Shown: one piece after another, positions 7,148 through 13,892 of the stretch
Layout: the number at the start of each line of letters is the position of its first letter
How positions within the stretch are numbered: position 1 is the stretch's first letter
NCBI GenBank assembly: GCA_026224995.1
Contig: JAMFRX010000728.1
Location: forward strand, 1-16,185
Direction: 5' to 3'
Source: Puia dinghuensis
GTDB taxonomy: Bacteria; Bacteroidota; Bacteroidia; Chitinophagales; Chitinophagaceae
DNA length: 16,185 bases
The notes under the pieces: model-generated
The model's database searches: none
Told to the model about the DNA's origin: nothing
Seen by the model: the letters and a program-made list of their open reading frames with translations, nothing else
Position numbers and translations under genes: made by a program

Positions 7148-7290
7148 GGGCTCCTCCTTTAGTTTAGAGAGAAAAAAAATACAACGCCCTGGAGACGATC
7201 CAAGGCATTGCACTATTTTAATGTGTTACGGGTGCATGGCAATTACCCAATGGACCCGTAGCGCGATCTTGCAAAAATAGTGAAAATGGC
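7148..7290 (-). promoter_or_regulatory. Leader/intergenic region upstream of greA with nested inverted repeats
   Basis: This 143-nt gap is the longest between same-strand genes in the window. It holds an outer inverted repeat, cactatttt at 7211-7219 with aaaatagtg at 7274-7282, enclosing an inner one, tacgggt at 7227-7233 with acccgta at 7254-7260. On the minus strand TATTTTTG (7279-7272) fits the Bacteroidota -7 consensus TAnnTTTG, but I see no convincing TTTG -33 element at the right distance, so it is only a candidate greA promoter. The nested dyads could fold as a greA leader structure or as a terminator for the dehydrogenase transcript; no clean U-tract follows. Confidence 0.4.
7151..7160 (-). 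promoter_or_regulatory. Strong Shine-Dalgarno sequence of greA
   Basis: On the minus strand AAAGGAGGAG precedes the greA ATG, with the AGGAGG core 5 nt from the start codon. It decides the greA start. Bacteroidota ribosomes usually ignore or sequester the anti-SD, and the other starts in this window show no comparable site, so this one stands out. Confidence 0.8.
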
Positions 7291-8217
7291 CTAAATCCCC
7301 AGTTTTTCCAGGACCACTTGGGCCATCTTTAAAAAAGCTTCGTGCGTGTAGCCGGCAATGTGGGGGGTGATCAGGACATCCGGGCGGGCCAGCAGCGCTT
7401 CCAGCTGTTGCCGCTGTTCGGGGGTATAGGTCTCCAGCTTTTCGTTTTCCAGGACATCCAGGGCCGCCCCCGCTATTTTCCCGGCTTCCAAAGCCCGGAC
7501 CAAAGCGGCCGTATCATGGACCTTCCCCCTTGAGGCATTGATGAACCAGGGTTTTCGCTGCAGGGAGGAAAAAAAGGCATCATCCGCCATGTGGCGGGTC
7601 TCGTCGGTAAGCGGAACATGAAAGCTTATGACATCGGCATAGCGGGCCAGCTGTTCCAGCGAGGCTTCCCGGATATTGCCTTTGGCAAAGTCGAACTTGT
7701 ATTTGTCATAGGCCAGGATCGTGACACCAAAAGGCGAAAGAAGCCGGGCGAAAGCGCCGCCGGCGTTGCCATAGCCGACGATGCCTACCGTTAGGCCGCT
7801 GAGCTCCGTGCCCCGGTTGGCTTCGCGGATCCATTTCCCCTCCTTTATCTCCTGCGCGCTGGTTACCAGCTTATTCATTAATGCAAGGAGCATGCCCAGC
7901 ACATGTTCGCCCACGGCATTGCGGTTCCCTTCGGGGCTGCTGGCACAGCGGATACCCCTGGCTTCGGCATAGTCGGTATCGATAAGCTCCATGCCGCTGC
8001 CGAGACGGCCGATCCATTTGAGCCCCGGCGCCTTGTCGATGATGGCACGGTCGATCTTCAGCCGGGTAGTTACAATAAGACCCTCCGTGTCCGCCACGGA
8101 AGCGAGCAATTCCTCATAGCTGATCTGCGGAGCATATTGAACGGTATAGCCTTTTTCCTTTAGGGTTTGGATCAGGTATTCATGAACTTTTGCGGTGACA
8201 ATAGCTTTTTTCATCAT
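7291..8217 (-). CDS. D-2-hydroxyacid dehydrogenase (short phosphoglycerate dehydrogenase-like)
   Basis: A 308-residue NAD-dependent 2-hydroxyacid dehydrogenase without the C-terminal ACT domain of long SerA proteins. The Rossmann motif is GYGNAG (148-153). The catalytic set appears as Arg230 in NASRG, an acidic residue near 257 (LDVLENE) and His286 in TPHIAGYTHEA. The N-terminal substrate-domain motif GRLGSGMELID (70-80) resembles phosphoglycerate dehydrogenases. It may oxidise 3-phosphoglycerate for serine synthesis, but related enzymes use other 2-hydroxyacids and no serine-pathway neighbour is visible, so the substrate is left open. The ATG at 8217 lies 15 nt after the rsmA stop, which suggests cotranscription with rsmA; a second ATG directly follows. 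Confidence 0.9.
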   Translation of the reverse strand: MMKKAIVTAKVHEYLIQTLKEKGYTVQYAPQISYEELLASVADTEGLIVTTRLKIDRAIIDKAPGLKWIGRLGSGMELIDTDYAEARGIRCASSPEGNRNAVGEHVLGMLLALMNKLVTSAQEIKEGKWIREANRGTELSGLTVGIVGYGNAGGAFARLLSPFGVTILAYDKYKFDFAKGNIREASLEQLARYADVISFHVPLTDETRHMADDAFFSSLQRKPWFINASRGKVHDTAALVRALEAGKIAGAALDVLENEKLETYTPEQRQQLEALLARPDVLITPHIAGYTHEAFLKMAQVVLEKLGI

Positions 8218-8232
8218 TTGTTGTGTTTATCG

Positions 8233-8982
8233 TTAGCGCATCTGCCAGGTGAGCCGGGCGAAATCTCCGATGGCCAATTGTTCCGCCCGTTTGTTGAAGA
8301 TAGGGTCCTCAAGGGCCGCTGGTTCGAAAAGCGCGCGCACGGCATTGCGCAGGGTCTTTCGTCGTTGGTTGAATGCCGTCTTCACCAGCAGGAAAAAGCG
8401 CCTCTCATCCTTGAATTCAGGCGCCGGCCGCGGGGTTATCCGAATGACCGCGCTCTTGACCTTAGGCGGCGGGTTGAAGCATTGCTCATTCACCTCGAAT
8501 AAATACTCCACTGTAAAGAAGGCCTGGATCAGCACGCTGATGACGCCATAGGTCTTGCTCCCCTCCTTCGCCGCCACTCGTTGCGCCACTTCTTTCTGGA
8601 ACATGCCGACCATCGTTTCCAGCTCCTCCTTCCAATCCAGCATCTTGAAGAGGATCTGGGAAGAGATGTTATAGGGGAAGTTGCCGATGACGGTGAATCT
8701 TCCCCCAAACGGCTTTTCGATGTCGAGGATGCTGTCATGGATGATCTTTCCCTTCAACGCCGGCCAGGTCTGCTCCAGGAAGCGGATCTTTTCTTCATCG
8801 AGCTCCACGGCCCGGAAGTCGATGCCTTCGATCCCCAGGAGAAGGCCCGTGAGCGCACCTGCACCGGGTCCTACTTCCAGCAGCTGTTTGAACGGGTGCT
8901 CACAAACAGCCGCCACAATCTTGTTGGAGATGTTGGCGTCGCGGAGGAAATGCTGGCCAAGAGATTTCTTCAGGGTATACAT
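8233..8982 (-). CDS. rsmA: 16S rRNA (adenine(1518)-N6/adenine(1519)-N6)-dimethyltransferase RsmA
   Basis: A 249-residue KsgA/RsmA enzyme that dimethylates two adjacent adenines in helix 45 of 16S rRNA during small-subunit maturation, using S-adenosylmethionine. The opening KKSLGQHFLRD (residues 5-15) is diagnostic. The SAM-binding motif LEVGPGAGALT is at 35-45, the AVELD acidic motif at 58-62, and the adenine-binding NFPY at 101-104; QCFNPPPKVKSAVIR follows in the C-terminal half. The ATG at 8982 is chosen because the conserved start falls there; an open frame continues upstream to 9480 but is only the reverse strand of pdxA. It is divergent from pdxA and is followed closely by the dehydrogenase gene. 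Confidence 0.96.
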   Translation of the reverse strand: MYTLKKSLGQHFLRDANISNKIVAAVCEHPFKQLLEVGPGAGALTGLLLGIEGIDFRAVELDEEKIRFLEQTWPALKGKIIHDSILDIEKPFGGRFTVIGNFPYNISSQILFKMLDWKEELETMVGMFQKEVAQRVAAKEGSKTYGVISVLIQAFFTVEYLFEVNEQCFNPPPKVKSAVIRITPRPAPEFKDERRFFLLVKTAFNQRRKTLRNAVRALFEPAALEDPIFNKRAEQLAIGDFARLTWQMR

Positions 8983-9057
8983 ATAGGGGTGCGAAGTTAC
9001 GCAGCCTGGCCCGACTGCGCAATAAATCGTATATTTAACCCCTCTAAATACCAGGAT
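8983..9057. promoter_or_regulatory. Divergent promoter region between rsmA and pdxA
   Basis: This 75-nt gap separates two divergent start codons, so it must hold, or closely adjoin, both promoters. On the plus strand TATATTTA at 9030-9037 is one base off the Bacteroidota -7 consensus TAnnTTTG and lies about 20 nt before the pdxA ATG. The -33 element expected about 19 nt further upstream is not convincing. I found no clear box for rsmA. Confidence 0.4.
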
Positions 9058-10176
9058 ATGAGCAATCAACAGCAAAAACCAGTGATAGGCGTCTCCGTTG
9101 GAGATGTCAATGGAATAGGGACAGAGCTGATAATCAAGACTTTTTCGGACCCACGCCTGCTGGAGTTTTGCACGCCCCTGATATTCGCCTCTAACAAGCT
9201 GATCAACTTCTATAAGAAATTCAGCCCCGAGACGCCTTTCAACTATCAGAACGCCAAGGATCTCACCCGGATCACCCCTAAACAGGTGAATATCCTCAAC
9301 TGCTGGGAGGAAGAGATCGCCGTCGTACCCGGTCAGCTCACGGATATCGGCGGGAACTATGCCGTCAAATCCCTCACCGCGGCAGTGGAAGCCCTTCGGG
9401 ATAAGAAGATCCAGGCTTTGGTGACGGCGCCTATCCATAAAAAGAATACGCAATCCCCGGCCTTCGATTTTACCGGCCATACCCCCTACCTAAAGCAGGC
9501 CTTCAACGCCAATGACGCGCTGATGCTCATGGTGTCGGACAATTTCCGGGTAGGCCTGGTCACGGAACACGTACCGGTAAAGGACATCGCCCAGTCTATC
9601 ACCCGCGAAGCCATCCTCTCCAAGCTCAATATCCTCCGGGACAGCCTCATGCGGGATTTTGGTATCGACAAGCCGAAGATAGCCGTCTTAGGGCTGAACC
9701 CGCATGCGGGTGATGAGGGCCTCATAGGCAAGGAAGAAGAAGAGATCATCAAGCCGGCTATCAAGGATGCCAAGCATCAGATGCTGGTATTCGGGCCTTA
9801 CAGCGCCGACGCGTTCTTTGCCCGTGGCTACCATAACCGTTTCGACGCCGTCCTGGCCATGTACCACGACCAGGGGCTCATCCCCTTCAAATCCCTGGCC
9901 AGCGGGGAAGGGGTGAACTTCACGGCAGGGCTGTCGGCCGTAAGGACCTCGCCCGACCACGGCACGGCCTTCGACATCGCAGGCAAGAACAAGGCCGATA
10001 ATACTTCCTTCATCGCTTCCATCTATACCGCTTTGGATATCCTCCGCAACAGGCAGGAATACGAAGAAAACCGCCAGAATCCTCTGAAGAAGATGGGGGC
10101 GGTTGTCCTTGGGAATGCAGCGGATGAGAAGATCGATGAATCGGGACGTTCTACCCGGCGCGACCTTACTTTTTAA
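9058..10176 (+). CDS. pdxA: 4-hydroxythreonine-4-phosphate dehydrogenase PdxA
   Basis: A 372-residue enzyme of the DXP-dependent pyridoxal phosphate pathway. It oxidises 4-phosphohydroxy-L-threonine with NAD, and the product decarboxylates to 3-amino-1-hydroxyacetone phosphate. The three metal-binding His residues are visible as His141 (TGHTPYL), His216 (NPHAGDEG) and His270 (YHDQGLIPFK), and the C-terminal RTSPDHGTAFDIAGK (296-310) is the most conserved segment. The opening PVIGVSVGDVNGIG is typical. The ATG at 9058 is chosen because the frame upstream to 8581 is antisense to rsmA. This is the only plus-strand gene; its stop overlaps the convergent phosphatase-like gene by 11 nt. Confidence 0.96.
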   Translation: MSNQQQKPVIGVSVGDVNGIGTELIIKTFSDPRLLEFCTPLIFASNKLINFYKKFSPETPFNYQNAKDLTRITPKQVNILNCWEEEIAVVPGQLTDIGGNYAVKSLTAAVEALRDKKIQALVTAPIHKKNTQSPAFDFTGHTPYLKQAFNANDALMLMVSDNFRVGLVTEHVPVKDIAQSITREAILSKLNILRDSLMRDFGIDKPKIAVLGLNPHAGDEGLIGKEEEEIIKPAIKDAKHQMLVFGPYSADAFFARGYHNRFDAVLAMYHDQGLIPFKSLASGEGVNFTAGLSAVRTSPDHGTAFDIAGKNKADNTSFIASIYTALDILRNRQEYEENRQNPLKKMGAVVLGNAADEKIDESGRSTRRDLTF

Positions 10177-11245
10177 ACATCGTCGTTATCACTGGCAGCA
10201 CCGGGTGCTCTGCAACATAGTGCAGACCCAGGAACTGGGCAAAAGTAGCAGCCATCTGGCCCTGGTAGAGCTGCGTGTCTGTTCCAACCTCCCCAAGCGC
10301 AGGCATATCCGGCCCCATGGCCAGGATAAAAATATCCTTGGAATCCTTGATCTGCGGACCATGCCCGGTCCATTGGCTTTTGATCTGACCGCCCCGGCCA
10401 TGATCACAGGCGATCAGCAGCGTAGTCTTATCCTTATACTGCGGGATGGATTGGATATAATTCCACAGGGACGCGATCATGGCCTCCTGCGAATGAAGCG
10501 TGCTGACATAAAAGTCATAGCTCCCGGCATGTGCATAGTCGTCCGTCTCCCCCATTTCAAGGTACATCACCCGGGGGTGTACCAGCGTAAGATACTCCTT
10601 AGCCTGAAAATAGGTCACCAGGTCGGGACGCTCCCCAAAAGGCCTGGGCCCCAGTTCCTGCATCTCGTTCAGCAGCCGAAATTCCGGCTCCGGCCGATCG
10701 ACCCTGTCCGTGTCGCAGCTGATCATCAGGCCGGTGCGCGGCTTATTCAGAATGTAATCGAAGAGGTTCGACATGGCGAATACGGCTACCTGACCCTTGT
10801 ATCCCTCCTGCTTGTTGATAAACTCCAGCACATTGGTGCTGTTGTTAAGCACCTTGTTATTGCCGCTGATAGCGGGATCGGCAAAGCCTACCAGCGTCTC
10901 GGTGAAACCGGGACCGGTAAGGTTATACGGGTTGGAGACGTCCACCTTGTTGCCGATAGTCCTGTTCCCATAGAGCTGGCCATCGCGCGCCATCACGCTC
11001 CAGAAAAAAGGAAAGAGCTTTTCTCTCCGCACCGCTACCGTATCGTTCCAAAACTGGCTTCTCATCCCGCCGGATCGTTTGGTAAAGGCGGGATCGGTCA
11101 TCAGGGCGGAGTCGACACCAGTAAATACTTCCTCCCAGCGAACCCCGTCCCAGCCGACGAGCAGGATGTTTTCGGTCTTTCTTTTCTGGGCATGTAAAGT
11201 GGCGACGCCTAGCGCGAGGCCAACAATCAACAAAATCGATCTCAT
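10166..11245 (-). CDS. Secreted alkaline phosphatase superfamily hydrolase, copy 1 (NPP-like)
   Basis: A 359-residue protein with a signal peptide (residues 1 to about 20, ending LHAQ), so it is periplasmic or exported. The two-metal site of the alkaline phosphatase/phosphodiesterase superfamily can be traced: Asp33 (GWDGVRW), a Thr nucleophile candidate at 115 (PGFTET), Asp235 and His239 (TDDYAHAG), Asp281-His282 (CDHGRGG) and His295 (GHGP). The Asp-x3-His spacing and the Thr nucleophile resemble nucleotide pyrophosphatase/phosphodiesterases. There is no CxPxR sulfatase motif. It should hydrolyse a phosphomonoester or phosphodiester; the substrate is unknown. Its neighbour at 11251 is a paralogue 5 nt away, and both follow a SusCD pair, suggesting they process the molecule that pair imports. 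It ends inside pdxA (11-nt convergent overlap). Confidence 0.87.
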   Translation of the reverse strand: MRSILLIVGLALGVATLHAQKRKTENILLVGWDGVRWEEVFTGVDSALMTDPAFTKRSGGMRSQFWNDTVAVRREKLFPFFWSVMARDGQLYGNRTIGNKVDVSNPYNLTGPGFTETLVGFADPAISGNNKVLNNSTNVLEFINKQEGYKGQVAVFAMSNLFDYILNKPRTGLMISCDTDRVDRPEPEFRLLNEMQELGPRPFGERPDLVTYFQAKEYLTLVHPRVMYLEMGETDDYAHAGSYDFYVSTLHSQEAMIASLWNYIQSIPQYKDKTTLLIACDHGRGGQIKSQWTGHGPQIKDSKDIFILAMGPDMPALGEVGTDTQLYQGQMAATFAQFLGLHYVAEHPVLPVITTMFKK

Positions 11246-11250
11246 AGTGC

Positions 11251-12336
11251 TTACTTTTTAAATAGCGTATTAATAACAGGCATGACGGGATGCTCGGCTA
11301 CATAGTCGAGGCCCAGGAATTTGGCCAGCGTGGCCGCGATCTGGCCCTGGTAGAGCTGCTGATCGTTGCCCATTTCTCCCACGGCAGGCATGTCGGGGCC
11401 TATGGCCAGGACAAAGATCTCTTTGGATTCCGCGGGTTGCGGGCCGTGCTGCGTCCAATGGTCTTTTGTCCCTCCCCGGCCATGGTCATTGGAGATCAGG
11501 AGGGTCGTTTTATCCTTGTATTGGGGAATGCTCTGGATATAATTCCAAAGGTCGGCGATAAGCCTCTCCTGTCCATGCAGCGTGCTGATATACCAGTCAT
11601 AGCTACCCGCATGTCCATAATTGTCCGTTTCGCTGAAGTTGATGTACATCACCCGGGGGCTGTATTCTTTGAGATACTCCTTTGCCTGGAAATACGTGAC
11701 CAGGTCAAGCCGCTCTCCAAAGAGCTGTGGGGACAGCCGCTGCTCTTCGTTCAGCAAGCTGAACGCCGCCCCGGGTCGCGCCACTTCTTCGGAGTCGCAG
11801 TTGATCATCAGCCCGCTGCGTTTTACGTTGAGGATATTATCATAGAGCTTGGAAGTGGCGAATACCGCCACCTTTCCCTTATAGGCCGGTTGGTTGTTGA
11901 TAAATTCCAGGACATTGGTATTTTTTTCCGGGACGGACACATTGCCATTCATCGTGGAATCCGCAAACCCGATAAGCGTCTCCGTAAAACCAGGCAGGGT
12001 GACATGAAAGCGATTGGCGACATCTACCTTGTTGCCAAGAGCGCGGTTGCCATAGAGCTGTCCCTGCTGGCTGAGTGTGCCCCAGAAAAATGGCAATAAC
12101 TTTTTCCGGCGGACAGCCGGGTCGTTATCCCAGAACTCGGCCCGCATAGCAGAGGACCTTTTTGTATAAGCCCGGTCATTCATGATCGACGAGTCCACAC
12201 CCGTAAAGATCTCCTGCCAACGGACACCATCCCAGCCAACGATTATCAGGTTTTCCGTCTTTCTTGTCTGTGCATGCGTCGCGATCCCAATTGCCAGACC
12301 GGCAAACAATAACAGAAGCGATTGCTTATAGTTCAT
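11251..12336 (-). CDS. Secreted alkaline phosphatase superfamily hydrolase, copy 2 (NPP-like)
   Basis: A 361-residue paralogue of the next gene, alike along its whole length (roughly two thirds identical by eye), so this is a tandem duplication. The signal peptide ends near ATHAQ (about residue 23). Metal and nucleophile residues are retained: Asp36 (GWDGVRW), Thr118 (PGFTET), Asp238 and His242 (TDNYGHAG), Asp284-His285 (NDHGRGG) and His297 (QHGP). The second Asp of the copy-1 TDD motif is Asn here, which supports the first Asp as the metal ligand. Divergence is concentrated in the stretches around residues 130-140 and 180-205, which may shape substrate choice. It lies 6 nt after the SusD-like gene and is probably in the same transcript. 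Exact reaction unknown. Confidence 0.87.
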   Translation of the reverse strand: MNYKQSLLLLFAGLAIGIATHAQTRKTENLIIVGWDGVRWQEIFTGVDSSIMNDRAYTKRSSAMRAEFWDNDPAVRRKKLLPFFWGTLSQQGQLYGNRALGNKVDVANRFHVTLPGFTETLIGFADSTMNGNVSVPEKNTNVLEFINNQPAYKGKVAVFATSKLYDNILNVKRSGLMINCDSEEVARPGAAFSLLNEEQRLSPQLFGERLDLVTYFQAKEYLKEYSPRVMYINFSETDNYGHAGSYDWYISTLHGQERLIADLWNYIQSIPQYKDKTTLLISNDHGRGGTKDHWTQHGPQPAESKEIFVLAIGPDMPAVGEMGNDQQLYQGQIAATLAKFLGLDYVAEHPVMPVINTLFKK

Positions 12337-12342
12337 ATTTTT

Positions 12343-13872
12343 TTATTGTAACAGCCACATAATAGCGTTGATATTATCACCTGTGGCGCCGAACTGGCTT
12401 TGAATAGCCGCGTTGAGGGCGGCAGCATTCGTCTGGGTCTCCGAAATGGGATACATGAACCGCAGGGGCAGCTTGCCATTGTTCTGCATACCGCCACCAT
12501 TCACCGTGACGACGGGAAGTCCTGTCCGGCGCATGTTGAAATACGGCTCTTCAAAAGAGTTGTAGAAGAAGGCGATATACTTTTGGTAGATGATCTGCTG
12601 CAGCGCCGTAGCGGAATTATAAGCCACCACCGGGTTGGCATAATAGGTCGGGAAATACGATGCCGTCTGATAGGTACCGGCGGGAAGGTTCTCATACGGT
12701 TCGTAGAAGGAGAGCGATGCCTGGATGCCGTTCTTGTAAAAGGTTTCGGCGCTGGCCGTGATCCATCCGCGCCACGCCGCTTCGGCGAGGTTGAACTGGA
12801 GCTCTGGATAGCCCACGGCAACATGCGGCTCGGGCGCAGGGTTAGCCGTATAGCGGATATTCAGTCCCGAGCAGTCACCAGTCTCGGTAAAGATATCGGC
12901 GGCGGTGGTGGTGACGATGCTGGCGTCGATCCCTTTGTAAGAGGAAAAGTCAGTGGGTAGCTTGCCGGCGGCTATCGAATTGGCTGTCTGGGAGAAATAA
13001 GCGATGATCCGCGGGTCCTTGTTGGTGGTAAGCCAGGTGCAGAAGGCGGAGTCAGGGTACAACCGGGTCACCTCGGTATTCTTGTAGAGCGGATAGATAT
13101 TGCCGTTCTGATTGGAATAGGTAAGCTCCCCGTCGTCGGCATTGCTCTGGAACAGGGGATACGTAGATGGGTCGTTATAGATCTTCTGGAACCGGGATAT
13201 GACCTGTAGATCCGGGTCGGCCGTCTTATTAGACAGGGTGATCAACACGCGGATGGTGAAAGAGTTGATGAGCTTCCGCCATTGCAGGACATCGTTGCTG
13301 CTGCTCCCATAGATGATGTCGCCGGTAAGGGGGCTCTGGCCATTGGAGAAAGGGATCAGCTCCGTATTGGCGCTATCCAGCTCGTTGAGTATGCCCAGGA
13401 ACACGGATTTCTGTGCGTCGTAGGCCGGGTTATAAGCCCCTGTTGCAGCTTGCTCTGCCTGCGAGAAGGGGATATCGCCAAACAGCATGGTCGTCTTGTA
13501 GAAGTTGTACGCGTCGAAGAATTTGGCGACACCGTCGTATTCAGGTTCCTGGGCATTAGCGGCTTCCAGCTTCATCTGGTGCACCTGCAGCAGGATTGTG
13601 TACGTGCTATAGTCCCCCTGGAGCCAGTTCCAGAACTGTTCGACATAGGGTTGCTGAGCATTCCCGGTTTGATGGCAGCGCAGGGAGGCGCCGCCGGGGT
13701 CCGGGGGATTGATCAGGGTGAAAGAGCTTACCGCGATATTGGGCAGCAGCAGGTAAGGCGGAGCGGTCGCGGACTGATCCGGGTTGACGTTCAGCTCCTG
13801 GAAATGAGCCTTGCTGCAGGAGAAAAGTACCAGCAGGCTGCATATGATGGTGAACAGGCGTATCTTTTTCAT
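12343..13872 (-). CDS. SusD/RagB-like outer-membrane lipoprotein
   Basis: A 509-residue surface lipoprotein. The signal peptide has the lipobox LFSC with the lipidated Cys19. The following region (FQELNVNPDQSATAPPYLLLPNI) and the C-terminal EEPYFNMRRTGLP and LPLRFMYPISE segments fit the SusD-like_2 group of SusD proteins. SusD proteins form the lid over a SusC channel and bind substrate at the cell surface. The ATG lies 20 nt downstream of the receptor stop, the standard SusC-SusD arrangement, and the phosphatase-like gene follows after 6 nt. Substrate specificity cannot be read from the sequence; the downstream hydrolases suggest a phosphorylated compound. Confidence 0.93.
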   Translation of the reverse strand: MKKIRLFTIICSLLVLFSCSKAHFQELNVNPDQSATAPPYLLLPNIAVSSFTLINPPDPGGASLRCHQTGNAQQPYVEQFWNWLQGDYSTYTILLQVHQMKLEAANAQEPEYDGVAKFFDAYNFYKTTMLFGDIPFSQAEQAATGAYNPAYDAQKSVFLGILNELDSANTELIPFSNGQSPLTGDIIYGSSSNDVLQWRKLINSFTIRVLITLSNKTADPDLQVISRFQKIYNDPSTYPLFQSNADDGELTYSNQNGNIYPLYKNTEVTRLYPDSAFCTWLTTNKDPRIIAYFSQTANSIAAGKLPTDFSSYKGIDASIVTTTAADIFTETGDCSGLNIRYTANPAPEPHVAVGYPELQFNLAEAAWRGWITASAETFYKNGIQASLSFYEPYENLPAGTYQTASYFPTYYANPVVAYNSATALQQIIYQKYIAFFYNSFEEPYFNMRRTGLPVVTVNGGGMQNNGKLPLRFMYPISETQTNAAALNAAIQSQFGATGDNINAIMWLLQ

Positions 13873-13892
13873 GGTAATTGCGTGTTTGGCAG

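Noticed and set aside
8581..9057. Upstream extension of the pdxA frame over rsmA
   Set aside because: PdxA similarity starts at the ATG at 9058; the upstream part is antisense to conserved rsmA codons.
9058..9480. N-terminal extension of the rsmA frame over pdxA
   Set aside because: The conserved RsmA N-terminus begins at 8982, and the extension is the reverse strand of a conserved gene.
10103..11197. Long plus-strand open frame opposite phosphatase copy 1
   Set aside because: It is antisense to a gene with clear catalytic motifs, starts inside pdxA and shows no recognisable domain. A similar frame lies opposite copy 2 (11290-12099), as expected of GC-rich paralogues.
10166..12336. Sulfatase assignment for the two hydrolases
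   Set aside because: No CxPxR or SxPxR formylglycine motif; the nucleophile position is Thr in FTET.
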